Of a DNA stretch of 11,614 bases, positions 1-5,777 are shown piece by piece. Each line of letters begins with the position of its first letter. Position 1 is the first letter of the stretch. Origin of the DNA: Candidatus Caccousia avistercoris (GTDB lineage: Bacteria > Bacillota > Clostridia > Oscillospirales > Acutalibacteraceae). The notes beneath the pieces are model-generated. The model searched no databases and was not told where the DNA came from. It saw only the letters and a program-made list of their open reading frames with translations. The DNA lies in the NCBI GenBank assembly GCA_018715025.1, contig DVMK01000210.1:1-11614 (forward strand), in the 5' to 3' direction. A program made the position numbers and the translations under genes.

Positions 1-2
1 TC

Positions 3-989
3 ATTCTGCTCATGAACAAGTTCGCCTCGGTGTACGGCGGGGAAACGGCGGTGGCCGCCTATGCGGTGGTCTCCTACATTATCTGCATCATCCAGCTTCT
101 TCTGCAGGGGGTGGGCGACGGCAGCCAGCCCCTTATGAGCCGGTACCTGGGCCAGAACCAGGAGGGCATGGCCTGCCGGGTGCGGAACATGGCCTACGGC
201 TTCGCCTTCCTCACCGGGCTGGTGTTTTTGGGGGTGGTAACGCTGACCAGGGACGCCATTCCGGTTATGTTCGGCTCTTCGCCAGAGACAGGGGCCATGG
301 CTTCCTCGCTGCTGCCCTTCTTCGCCTTCGGCTCGCTGGCCCTTTCCTTCTGCCGCGTGACCACCTCTTATTTTTACTCCACCCACCGGCATGTGCCCGG
401 CTACCTGATGGTGTACGGCGAGCCGGTGCTGCTGCTGGCGCTTCTGTCGCTGCTTTCGCCCCTTCTGGGGCTGCAGGGCGTGTGGATTGCCCTGCCCGCC
501 GCCCAGTACCTGCTTTTTCTGGTGAGCCTGGTCCTGCTGTACCGGAACCGGGCCGGGCGCGGGGAGAAACAGCCCGCCCCGCTGGAACCCTTCCTGCAAG
601 AGCTGCGGGCCTGGGCGGAGCAGGCGGCCCCGGTGGAAGGCGTGATCCTGGTTGGCTCCCATGCCAGGGGGACAAGCCGGGCGGATTCCGACGTGGATTT
701 GGTTATTCTTTCCACAGAAAAGGAAAATATGGTGGAAAACCCGGAATTTGCCGGCCGCTTCGGCACCATCACCCAAAAGCGCACGGAATATTACGGGGCC
801 TGCACCTCTGTTCGGGTATGGTACCAGAACGGGCTGGAGGTGGAATTCGGGATTGTGGAACCCTCCTGGGCGGCCCTTCCTCTGGACAGCGGCACCCGGG
901 CGGTGCTGGAGGACGGGTACCAGGTGCTGACTGACAAAAAAGGGGCCTTCCGCCAGCCTGGAATGCCCCCGGCAGCGCGCCCGGCGTAA
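3..989 (+). CDS. MATE-family exporter (C-terminal half) fused to a minimal nucleotidyltransferase domain; 5' end outside window
   Basis: The reading frame is open from the window edge (first in-frame codon at base 3), so the true start lies upstream; an ATG at base 12 falls inside a MATE membrane segment and is not the likely start. The first ~178 residues after that Met are hydrophobic membrane segments typical of the second half of a MATE (Na+ or H+ driven multidrug/metabolite) transporter. After a short charged linker (RNRAGRGEKQ) comes a ~130-residue domain with the nucleotidyltransferase signature GSHARG, then DSDVDL (Gly215, Ser216, Asp227, Asp229 counted from the Met at base 12) and GLEVEFG (Glu278) as likely third acidic residue. 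This tail resembles small stand-alone Clostridia/Bacilli nucleotidyltransferases of unknown substrate. No stop or Shine-Dalgarno/ATG separates the two parts, so they are made as one polypeptide with the enzyme domain presumably cytoplasmic. The substrate of either half cannot be read from sequence. MATE call sound; nucleotidyltransferase call strong; biological purpose unknown. Confidence 0.85.
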   Translation: MLLMNKFASVYGGETAVAAYAVVSYIICIIQLLLQGVGDGSQPLMSRYLGQNQEGMACRVRNMAYGFAFLTGLVFLGVVTLTRDAIPVMFGSSPETGAMASSLLPFFAFGSLALSFCRVTTSYFYSTHRHVPGYLMVYGEPVLLLALLSLLSPLLGLQGVWIALPAAQYLLFLVSLVLLYRNRAGRGEKQPAPLEPFLQELRAWAEQAAPVEGVILVGSHARGTSRADSDVDLVILSTEKENMVENPEFAGRFGTITQKRTEYYGACTSVRVWYQNGLEVEFGIVEPSWAALPLDSGTRAVLEDGYQVLTDKKGAFRQPGMPPAARPA

Positions 990-1023
990 AAAAGCGCCCA
1001 GGCGGGAAAACCGCACTGGGCGC
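988..1023 (-). terminator. Rho-independent terminator of the DtxR-type regulator gene
   Basis: GCGCCCAG-GCGG (994-1005), loop GAAAA, CCGC-A-CTGGGCGC (1011-1023) forms a 12-bp stem with one bulged A. Six A residues at 988-993 give a T tract on the minus strand, just past the regulator's stop. On the plus strand the stem is not followed by T residues, so it would serve the MATE fusion gene only weakly. Confidence 0.8.
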
Positions 1024-1034
1024 AGGCCGGAGCC

Positions 1035-1412
1035 TCACTGGTCTTGCCTGTACTTTTCGATGTGGGCCTTGATTTTTTCAAAGGATTCCTCGCTGATGTC
1101 GTGCTCAATGCGGCAGGAGTCCTCCCGGGCGGTTTCCGGGCTTACCCCCAGGGCCACCAGCCACTGGGTAAACAGCTGGTGGCGCTCATAGATGCGGGCC
1201 GCGATTTCATAGCCCTTTTCCGTCAGCTCCAGCCAGCCCTCCCCATCCATGGTAATGTATCCGTTTTCCCGCAGCCGGCTCATGGCGCGGCTGATGCTGG
1301 GCTTGGAAAAATTCAGCAGGCGCACCACGTCAATAGAGCGCACCATCCCGTTTTTCTCTTTCAGCATCAATATGGCTTCCAGGTAGTTTTCTACCGATTC
1401 GTTGATTTCCAA
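1035..1412 (-). CDS. DtxR/MntR-family metal-dependent transcriptional regulator, short form
   Basis: A 125-residue protein when started at TTG 1412, which has GGGAGG nine bases upstream; the frame stays open upstream to an ATG at 1502 but those 30 residues do not look like the family and cover the promoter. It has the N-terminal winged helix-turn-helix (SVENYLEAILML, then RSIDVVRLLNFSKPSISRAMSRL) and the metal-binding/dimerisation domain (RHQLFTQWL, CRIEHDIS). It lacks the SH3-like third domain, as in MntR. By alignment from memory to MntR and DtxR, the Glu of SVENYLE, the His of RHQLF and the C-x-x-E-H of CRIEH are at ligand positions, while the first-helix ligand (MntR Asp8/DtxR Met10) is Asn. 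The Cys in the second site is the DtxR-like (iron) rather than MntR-like choice. Expected role: represses metal uptake or related genes when Fe2+ or Mn2+ is plentiful. No metal transporter is visible nearby; the targets are unknown. Confidence 0.85.
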   Translation of the reverse strand: MEINESVENYLEAILMLKEKNGMVRSIDVVRLLNFSKPSISRAMSRLRENGYITMDGEGWLELTEKGYEIAARIYERHQLFTQWLVALGVSPETAREDSCRIEHDISEESFEKIKAHIEKYRQDQ

Positions 1413-1461
1413 ATCCGATTCCCTCCCGAAATTGGCGCCCCGCTCTGCGGGGTGTTTTCTT

Positions 1462-1470
1462 ATTATATCA
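1462..1470 (-). promoter_or_regulatory. Promoter (extended -10) for the DtxR-type regulator
   Basis: On the minus strand the sequence TGATATAAT gives a perfect -10 hexamer TATAAT (1467-1462) with an upstream TG (extended -10). The -35 region is poor (TTTCCT-like at 17 bp), which an extended -10 can offset. Transcription would start about 40 bases before the TTG start codon at 1412. Confidence 0.65.
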
Positions 1471-1503
1471 AATCTCAGGGGAAAAGGAAAGCGAAGCTCC
1501 AAA

Positions 1504-1525
1504 AAAGTTCGCCAAAACTAACTTT
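1504..1525. promoter_or_regulatory. Candidate operator: 22-bp inverted repeat between the divergent regulators
   Basis: AAAGTTCG (1504-1511), six-base spacer, CTAACTTT (1518-1525): two 8-base half sites matching at 7 of 8 positions. Size and AT-rich dyad character, with GTTNG/CTAAC cores, resemble DtxR-family operators. It lies upstream of the regulator's promoter and upstream of the AraC-type gene, so autoregulation or control of that gene is plausible. This is inference from symmetry and position only. Confidence 0.35.
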
Positions 1526-1613
1526 GCTTTTGCGCTCTCTTTTTTGTGCAGAAAAAGAGAGGCGCGGGGAAACGAAAAAGAGTATGATCAAAATGGAAAA
1601 GGAGACGGGAACA

Positions 1614-2465
1614 ATGGAATGGACCGAGCGCTTCAACCAGGCAATCCGCTATATTGAGGAACACATTTCCGAAGAGATCGACTATAAGGAGCTTGCGCAG
1701 GCGGCGTGCTGCTCCTCCTATCATTTTCAGAGGATGTTTTCGTACCTGGCGGGCGTCCCCCTTTCGGAATACATACGGCGCAGGCGGATGTCGCTGGCCG
1801 CCGTTGACCTGCAGGGCGGACGGGAGAAAATCATCGACGTGGGCCTGAAATACGGCTATTCCTCCCCCACGGCGTTCAACAGGGCTTTCCAGAGCGTCCA
1901 CGGGGTCGCCCCCTCCGCCGTAAAAAACCAGGGGGTATGCGTGAAATCCTTTCCGCCCCTCGTTTTCCAATTCTCCTTGAAGGGGGCAGAAGAATTGAAT
2001 TACCGCATAGAAACCAAGGAAGCCTTCCGCATTCTGGGGAAATCCTATCCCCTGCACAGAGAGATTGAGCAAAACTTTTTAGAGGTGCCGCAGATGTGGC
2101 AGGAAGCCGCCGCCAGCGGTATGATTGCGGCCATGCTTCCGCTGATGGACGGCCAGCCAAAGGGAGTTTTGGGGGTAAGCGCCTGCGGCGACGGGGAGCA
2201 ATGGCGCTATTACATAGCGGTTGCCTCTTCCGCCCGCGCGGACGGTTCCTGGGAGGAATATACCGTTCCCGGCGGCACGTGGGCTGTGTTCCCCGGTGCC
2301 GGAACAGGGAAATCCATTCAGGAGCTGGAGCGGCGCATTGTGACAGAATGGCTTCCCGCCTCTGGCTATGAGTTTGCGGAAGGGCCGGATGTGGAGGTGT
2401 ACTTTCAGCCGGATCCCCGGCACACCCGGTACGAGGTATGGATTCCCGTGAAAAAGGCTGTGTAG
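1614..2465 (+). CDS. AraC-family transcriptional regulator with GyrI-like effector domain
   Basis: A 283-residue protein started at ATG 1614, nine bases after GGAG; two upstream in-frame ATGs (1584, 1593) lack a ribosome site, and the frame extends further back across the regulator promoter without protein character. Residues ~1-100 are the two AraC helix-turn-helix motifs: YKELAQAACCSSYHFQRMF (about 24-42) and the second with the signature GYSSPTAFNRAFQSVHGVAPSAV (about 81-103). Residues ~115-283 are a GyrI-like small-molecule-binding domain (YRIETKEAFRILGKSYPL, WRYYIAVASSA, GTWAVFPGAG, VEVYFQPDPRHTRYEVWIPV). This order, DNA-binding first and effector domain second, is the Rob type common in Clostridia. 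Such proteins generally activate drug-efflux or stress genes in response to amphipathic ligands; here ligand and targets are unknown. It lies divergent from the DtxR-type gene. I see no convincing promoter for it in 1526-1613. Confidence 0.88.
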   Translation: MEWTERFNQAIRYIEEHISEEIDYKELAQAACCSSYHFQRMFSYLAGVPLSEYIRRRRMSLAAVDLQGGREKIIDVGLKYGYSSPTAFNRAFQSVHGVAPSAVKNQGVCVKSFPPLVFQFSLKGAEELNYRIETKEAFRILGKSYPLHREIEQNFLEVPQMWQEAAASGMIAAMLPLMDGQPKGVLGVSACGDGEQWRYYIAVASSARADGSWEEYTVPGGTWAVFPGAGTGKSIQELERRIVTEWLPASGYEFAEGPDVEVYFQPDPRHTRYEVWIPVKKAV

Positions 2466-2505
2466 CTTTTGCCGCCGAGCCCTGCGCCGGCCGCAAAGAA
2501 AGGGA

Positions 2506-2534
2506 TTGCTTTTAGAGGCCGGGTATGGTACAAT
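2506..2534 (+). promoter_or_regulatory. Promoter of tRNA-Leu
   Basis: TTGCTT (2506-2511), a 17-bp spacer and TACAAT (2529-2534) form a good sigma-A promoter. Its start would fall near 2541, twelve bases before the mature tRNA 5' end, so the tRNA is transcribed separately from the AraC-type gene. Confidence 0.75.
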
Positions 2535-2552
2535 AAAAAAGCCGGTTTACGC

Positions 2553-2639
2553 GCCGCTGTGGCGGAATTGGCAGACGCAAGGGACTTAAAATCCCTCGGT
2601 GGCAACACCATACCGGTTCGATCCCGGTCAGCGGCACCA
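2553..2639 (+). tRNA. tRNA-Leu (anticodon TAA)
   Basis: The 87-base gene folds as a class II tRNA. The acceptor arms GCCGCTG (2553-2559) and CAGCGGC (2629-2635) pair fully, followed by discriminator A and an encoded CCA (2637-2639). The anticodon stem AGGGA/TCCCT (2580-2584/2592-2596) encloses the loop CTTAAAA with anticodon TAA at 2587-2589. The T arm is ACCGG/CCGGT (2612-2616/2624-2628) around TTCGATC, and a long variable arm precedes it, as expected for leucine. It reads UUA (and UUG by wobble) codons, which are rare in this GC-rich sequence. Confidence 0.97.
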
Positions 2640-2640
2640 G

Positions 2641-2685
2641 GCTGAGCCCGGGCGCATTTCGCGTTCCGGGCTCAGCTTTTTCTTT
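2641..2685 (+). terminator. Rho-independent terminator after tRNA-Leu
   Basis: GCTGAGCCCGG (2641-2651) pairs perfectly with CCGGGCTCAGC (2666-2676), 11 bp, with a further small GCGC/GCG pairing in the loop, and is followed by TTTTTCTTTT. It begins two bases after the tRNA CCA. Confidence 0.92.
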
Positions 2686-2897
2686 TGCCTTTTCTCCCGC
2701 GTTTTCAGCGGGGATCTGTTTTGTCAGCATAGTCCAGCGGTGAACTGCCGCTGCCAAGCAACGCACTTCACGTTTGTGGAGCGCGTTGCTTTTTTGCCCG
2801 CGTTTTTCAGCCCGCGGTCATCATTTCACGGCCGCAGGCTTTTTTTCCTTCTGCCCAGGCGCCCGCCTGGGGCAGTCACACTGCTGCGCGGCGTGCC
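2686..2897 (+). other. Gene-free segment with successive hairpins, including two further terminator-like structures
   Basis: No protein gene is convincing here. In order there are small hairpins CCCGC/GCGGG (about 2697-2713) and CAGCGG/CCGCTG (about 2735-2753). Next come a terminator-like AGCAACGC (2757-2764)/GCGTTGCT (2783-2790) with six Ts to 2795, and a second GCCCGCGG (2810-2817)/CCGCAGGC (2832-2839, one mismatch) with seven Ts to 2846. A GC hairpin CTGCCCAGGC/GCCTGGGGCAG (2851-2874) has no T tail. The T tracts are on the plus strand. They may be back-up terminators for tRNA-Leu, remains of deleted genes, or an uncharacterised small RNA; no promoter of its own is visible. Confidence 0.45.
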
Positions 2898-3110
2898 AGT
2901 TCCCTCCAGGAGGAAGCCTTAGGCAACCTTCTGTCCTTTGCCACCGTCTTTCTGTGCTCCGGCTCTGACGGCCCGGTTTCCCTTCTCACGGGCAGCGGGA
3001 ACCGTAACGTGGTGATTAACGTGAACGGCGGCAGCACCTATGTGGGCGTGTGGGCACGGAATTTTACCGGGGCGGCATCGATCCGAAGCGAATCAGCGGC
3101 GAAGCCGTAA
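2898..3110 (+). pseudogene. Probable C-terminal remnant of an unidentified gene
   Basis: A frame without ATG is open to TAA at 3108-3110 and reads like real protein. It includes NLLSFATVFLCSGSDGPVSL, then NRNVVINVNGGSTYVGVWA and FTGAASIRSE: alternating hydrophobic and polar residues suggestive of beta strands. Codons are strongly G/C at third positions, as in the neighbouring genes. There is no start codon with a ribosome site, and the upstream part runs into terminator-like hairpins. I do not recognise the family. It could also be a chance open frame in GC-rich DNA. Confidence 0.35.
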
Positions 3111-3159
3111 AAAACAGGCAGGCTGCCAAAACGGGCTTGCGCCCCAGACAGCCTGCCTG
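3109..3159 (-). terminator. Terminator of the phosphatase-Nudix operon
   Basis: CAGGCAGGCTG (3115-3125) pairs perfectly with CAGCCTGCCTG (3149-3159), with an inner GGGC/GCCC helix (3133-3136/3141-3144). Six As at 3109-3114 provide a T tract on the minus strand, downstream of the Nudix stop. A second perfect hairpin, CCTGCGCACC (3167-3176)/GGTGCGCAGG (3192-3201), lies between this terminator and the stop codon but has no T tract. Confidence 0.75.
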
Positions 3160-3230
3160 AAATTTTCCTGCGCACCGGCGGCAAGGGGGCTGGTGCGCAG
3201 GAGGATAAAATATAATATATATTCCGCCTT

Positions 3231-3707
3231 CTATTCTCCCAGCGGAAGAGGCGCGCCGTCCAGGGCGGCTTCCGTCAGGCGGCCGCCCTGGTACGCCAGC
3301 TTCAGCGAGAAAAAGGGATGCTCCTCCGCCAGAAGGCGCAGGAAGATCCGGTCCCCCTCCCAAATGGGCAGGCGGGGCACCTCCTCCTTCCGTACCCAGG
3401 CCAGCTCCCCCTCCCGGCAGGGAACCGGGGTCCCGATGAAGCCGTCTGCCGTGTACAGGAACATGTACTCGGTGCCCCATTCGTCCGACACGAAGGTGAC
3501 CAGGCCCCGGAACCGGAAAGAGGTAAGCCGGTAGCCGGTTTCCTCCCACACCTCCCGCAGCAGGCATTCCTCCGGGCTTTCCCCCTCTTCCAGGTGGCCG
3601 CCCACGCCAATCCATTTTCCCTGGTTTTCGTCCTGCTCCTTCTTAACGCGGTGCAGCATCAGGTACTCGTCCCCCCGCTCCAGGTAGCAGAGGGTGGTGT
3701 TCCTCAC
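3231..3707 (-). CDS. Nudix hydrolase, MutT/8-oxo-dGTP diphosphatase type
   Basis: 158 residues from a GTG start at 3707, chosen because GGAGGG lies six bases upstream and the protein begins in family register (MRNTTLCYLERGDEYLML). The complete Nudix box is at residues 37-59: G37-x5-E43-x7-R51-E52-V-x-E55-E56-x-G58-Y59, with the Mg2+-binding glutamates present. The preceding GKWIGVGGHLEEGE and length match the small Firmicutes MutT-like group that hydrolyses oxidised dGTP or related nucleotides, sparing DNA from mispairing; the true substrate cannot be fixed from sequence. Its start codon overlaps the phosphatase stop by four bases (GTGA, 3704-3707), so translation is probably coupled. It is the last gene before the terminator. 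Confidence 0.9.
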   Translation of the reverse strand: MRNTTLCYLERGDEYLMLHRVKKEQDENQGKWIGVGGHLEEGESPEECLLREVWEETGYRLTSFRFRGLVTFVSDEWGTEYMFLYTADGFIGTPVPCREGELAWVRKEEVPRLPIWEGDRIFLRLLAEEHPFFSLKLAYQGGRLTEAALDGAPLPLGE

Positions 3708-4495
3708 AGCAGGCCCTCCGCCGCCTGGGCGGCAGCCAGCACCGTGCCGTACACGGCGGGGGAACCGGCGATCACCGGGGCCTTGCTCTGAAAATCCAGG
3801 GCGAGAGGCGGCAGGGAAGAGATAAGGCCCCCCGCTTCCTCCACCACCACCAAGGCCGCCGCGTAGTCCCAGGGGGAAAGACGGGCTTCAAAGAAGCCGT
3901 CTGCCCTGCCGGCGGCCACGTAGCACAGGTCCAGGGCGGCGGAGCCGCTGCGCCGCAGATCCCCGCAGGAGAAGTACAGGCTGCGGATTACCGACATGGT
4001 GCCGTCCACCAGTTCCCGGTAATAGGGGGCGGTGCCGAACACCACCAGGGATTCTTCCGGCGGCACCTGGGCGGCATGGATGGGCACGCCGCTGCACCAG
4101 GCCCCCGCCCCCCGCAGAGCGGAGAACAGCTCGCCGGAATAGGGGTTGTACACCAGGCCCATTACGCCGCGGCCGTCCTGCACCAGGCCCACCGAAATGG
4201 CAGAATGCCGGTACCCCCGCATAAAATTCGTAGTGCCGTCAATGGGGTCTATCAGCCAGTTGAAGCCGGGGGCCAGGGCGTTGTCCTCCTTCTCCTCCGC
4301 AAAGAAATTGGCCCCGGGCAGCAGGGGGGTCAGCCGCTCCACCAGAAAGCGCTGGGATTCCAGGTCGGCACTGGTGACAAAGTTGGCATGGCCCTCCTTG
4401 GTAAATACCTCCGGCCCCTTCATGGCCAGAATCCGTTCCCCGTCCTCCCGAAGAATCTCCTCCGCGGCGTGCATCAGCTGTGTCAAATCCATCAT
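3704..4495 (-). CDS. Inositol-monophosphatase-family phosphatase
   Basis: 263 residues, the usual length for the family. Metal-dependent phosphatase motifs are intact: Glu67 in FAEEKED, then Asp83-Pro-Ile-Asp86-Gly-Thr-Thr (WLIDPIDGTTNF), and Asp210 in SPWDYAA. GDLRRSGSAALDLCYVAAG is the other conserved stretch, before the last aspartate. Enzymes of this group remove phosphate from inositol 1-phosphate or other small phosphate esters (3'-phosphoadenosine nucleotides, fructose 1,6-bisphosphate, histidinol phosphate in some branches), so the substrate is uncertain. Two adjacent ATGs (4495 and 4492) follow GGAG by six and nine bases; I give the first. It is co-transcribed with the overlapping Nudix gene downstream. 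No other inositol gene is nearby. Confidence 0.9.
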   Translation of the reverse strand: MMDLTQLMHAAEEILREDGERILAMKGPEVFTKEGHANFVTSADLESQRFLVERLTPLLPGANFFAEEKEDNALAPGFNWLIDPIDGTTNFMRGYRHSAISVGLVQDGRGVMGLVYNPYSGELFSALRGAGAWCSGVPIHAAQVPPEESLVVFGTAPYYRELVDGTMSVIRSLYFSCGDLRRSGSAALDLCYVAAGRADGFFEARLSPWDYAAALVVVEEAGGLISSLPPLALDFQSKAPVIAGSPAVYGTVLAAAQAAEGLL

Positions 4496-4558
4496 GCAAG
4501 GCTCCTTTCCCGTTTCCCGGCCGCCTCTTGCCCGCAGGCGGCATCGTTTCGTTTACAG

Positions 4559-4585
4559 ATTATCACACTGGTTGGGAAAAGGCAA
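4559..4585 (-). promoter_or_regulatory. Likely promoter of the phosphatase-Nudix operon
   Basis: On the minus strand TTGCCT (4585-4580), 15 bases, then TGTGATAAT with -10 GATAAT (4564-4559). The spacer is short, but the TG at the extended -10 position supports it. It is about 64 bases upstream of the phosphatase start. Confidence 0.5.
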
Positions 4586-4596
4586 GCGGAGCGGCT

Positions 4597-4642
4597 CGTC
4601 CTCCGCCCCAAAAGCGGCCCGTCCTCCGCCCCAAAAGGGGCC
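4597..4642. repeat. Two tandem 23-bp repeats between divergent promoters
   Basis: The unit CGTCCTCCGCCCC followed by AAAAGCGGCC occurs at 4597-4619 and again at 4620-4642, the second copy ending AAAAGGGGCC (one mismatch). The copies abut exactly. They lie between the phosphatase promoter and the kinase promoter. The second copy contains the palindrome CCCCAAAAGGGG. Slippage duplication or a doubled protein-binding site are both possible. Confidence 0.8.
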
Positions 4643-4680
4643 TTTTGCCCTGCCGGCGGCAACTTTTTTGCAAATTTCAG

Positions 4681-4709
4681 TTGACCTTGCCCTCTTCCCC
4701 TTTTATACT
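4681..4709 (+). promoter_or_regulatory. Promoter of the cytidylate-kinase-like gene
   Basis: TTGACC (4681-4686), a 17-bp spacer, TATACT (4704-4709): a near-consensus sigma-A promoter. The predicted transcript begins around 4714-4717, at the foot of a perfect hairpin GGGGAAG (4714-4720)/CTTCCCC (4724-4730). Confidence 0.8.
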
Positions 4710-4757
4710 GGAAGGGGAAGGATCTTCCCCACAGAAACGGAAAGGCATGGTGGCGTC

Positions 4758-5402
4758 ATGAAGAAATATGTGATCACAATTGCCCGCGAATACGGCAGCG
4801 GCGGCAAAAGCATCGGAAAGCTTCTGGCCAACGAGCTTGGCATCCCCTACTACAGCAGGGAAATCCTGCGCCTGGCCTCAGAAAAAAGCGGCATCAACGA
4901 GGCGCTGTTCGCCAACGCGGACGAAAAGCTGAAAAACACCCTGCTGTTCCGCACGGCCCGCGGCGCCTACAAGGGCGAGCTCATTCCGCCGGACAGCGAC
5001 GACTTTGTCTCCAACATCAACCTGTTCAATTTCCAGGCCAAGGTGATTCAGGAACTGGCGGAAAAGGAGTCCTGCGTCATCATTGGGCGCTGCGCGGATT
5101 ATATTCTGAAGGATATGGACAATGTTCTGCGGATTTACGTTCACGCCCCCTTTGAATACTGCGTGGCCAGCGCCCAGGAGGTACACCCCACCCTCAGCGA
5201 GGAGGAAGTGAAGAAGCTCATCCGCAAAACAGACAAGCGGCGCGCCGACTACTACCAGTACTTCACCGGCCGCAACTGGAAGGACGCCGACAACTACGAC
5301 CTGTGCCTGAACAGCAGCGACTTCGGCTGGAACAACAGCTCTGGCTGGGACAAATGCGTGGCCCTGGTGAAGGCGTACCTGGACATTAAGCTGGCGGATT
5401 AA
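4758..5402 (+). CDS. Cytidylate-kinase-like protein (P-loop nucleotide kinase family)
   Basis: 214 residues. The N-terminus ITIAREYGSGGKSIGKLLA carries a Walker A-like phosphate loop (GSGGKS, residues 13-18), followed by ELGIPYYSREILRLASEKSG, VIIGRCADYIL and the lid-like basic segment IRKTDKRRADYYQYFTG. This pattern belongs to the cytidylate-kinase-like proteins abundant in Clostridia and Bacteroides, distinct from the classical cmk. They are presumed to phosphorylate a nucleoside monophosphate or similar small molecule, but the substrate is generally unproven. The ATG at 4758 is preceded by GGTGG at five bases, a modest ribosome site; a long upstream extension of the frame is non-coding. It is monocistronic by position, with its own promoter and the separate trp leader downstream. 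I see no clear terminator after it. Confidence 0.85.
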   Translation: MKKYVITIAREYGSGGKSIGKLLANELGIPYYSREILRLASEKSGINEALFANADEKLKNTLLFRTARGAYKGELIPPDSDDFVSNINLFNFQAKVIQELAEKESCVIIGRCADYILKDMDNVLRIYVHAPFEYCVASAQEVHPTLSEEEVKKLIRKTDKRRADYYQYFTGRNWKDADNYDLCLNSSDFGWNNSSGWDKCVALVKAYLDIKLAD

Positions 5403-5429
5403 GGCTTTCCCCGGCCGTTCTCAAAAATT

Positions 5430-5473
5430 CCGCCCTGCGCCTCTTGACAGGCATGCGCGGGCGGTGCTATACT
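5430..5473 (+). promoter_or_regulatory. Promoter of the trp T-box transcript, -35 box inside an inverted repeat
   Basis: TTGACA (5444-5449), an 18-bp spacer and TATACT (5468-5473), with TG at 5465-5466 forming an extended -10, make a strong promoter; start near 5480. The arms CCGCCC-T-GCGC (5430-5440) and GCGC-GGGCGG (5455-5464) pair perfectly apart from the single bulged T and place the -35 hexamer in the 14-base loop. The dyad might be an old terminator of the upstream kinase gene without a T tract, or an operator. Confidence 0.85.
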
Positions 5474-5479
5474 AAAGGT

Positions 5480-5776
5480 ACAGTTTTATAAAATAAACCG
5501 TTGAAGCGGAAGTAACGGCAGCAACGCCTTGACAGAGAGCCTGCGGCGCTGAGAGTCAGGTAAGAAACGGGTTGTCAAATGGGCCGCGGAGGGTGCAGGG
5601 AAATGTGGCTTCCACAGAGTATTCTGCAACGTGCTGGCATACGTCAGTTGCCGGGGATATGCAGGTATCCCGCCAAGGGCACGGGTCATACCGTGAATGC
5701 AAGGTGGCACCGCGGATAATGTATATTATTCGTCCTTGACAGATCAGATGGGTTCTGTCAAGGACGTTTTTGTTTT
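5480..5776 (+). promoter_or_regulatory. T-box riboswitch (tRNA-Trp responsive), ending in its terminator
   Basis: The conserved T-box sequence AAGGTGGCACCGCGG is at 5701-5715. The antiterminator pairs AAGG with CCTT (5734-5737), and GCG and ATAAT with ATTAT and CGT downstream. The competing terminator is CGTCCTTGACAGA (5731-5743)/TCTGTCAAGGACG (5754-5766), 13 bp, then TTTTTGTTTT. Stem I starts after AAGCGGAAGTAACGG. Its helices GCGG/CCGC and TTGACA/TGTCAA bracket a specifier loop with TGG (Trp) at 5580-5582. The base after the invariant TGG of the T-box bulge is C (5708), which would pair with a G discriminator, as tRNA-Trp usually has. Uncharged tRNA-Trp would stabilise the antiterminator and let transcription proceed to trpB and trpA, so the operon is induced by tryptophan starvation. 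T-box identity is near certain; the specifier call is strong because the downstream gene is trpB. Confidence 0.95.
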
Positions 5777-5777
5777 G

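Noticed and set aside
1044..1613. N-terminal extension of the AraC-type protein
   Set aside because: The frame is open by chance across the antisense of the DtxR-type gene. The family domain and the ribosome site both place the start at 1614.
2697..2756. A second tRNA or known small RNA after tRNA-Leu
   Set aside because: Only short hairpins are present; no acceptor, anticodon or T-arm pattern and no promoter could be found.
3040..3534. Plus-strand open frame opposite the Nudix gene
   Set aside because: It is the antisense of a certain Nudix gene and crosses its terminator; composition is Arg/Ser/Pro-rich without motifs.
4146..4757. Extension of the cytidylate-kinase-like protein upstream into the phosphatase antisense
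   Set aside because: It has no family similarity and would read through a clear promoter; ATG 4758 gives the normal N-terminus.
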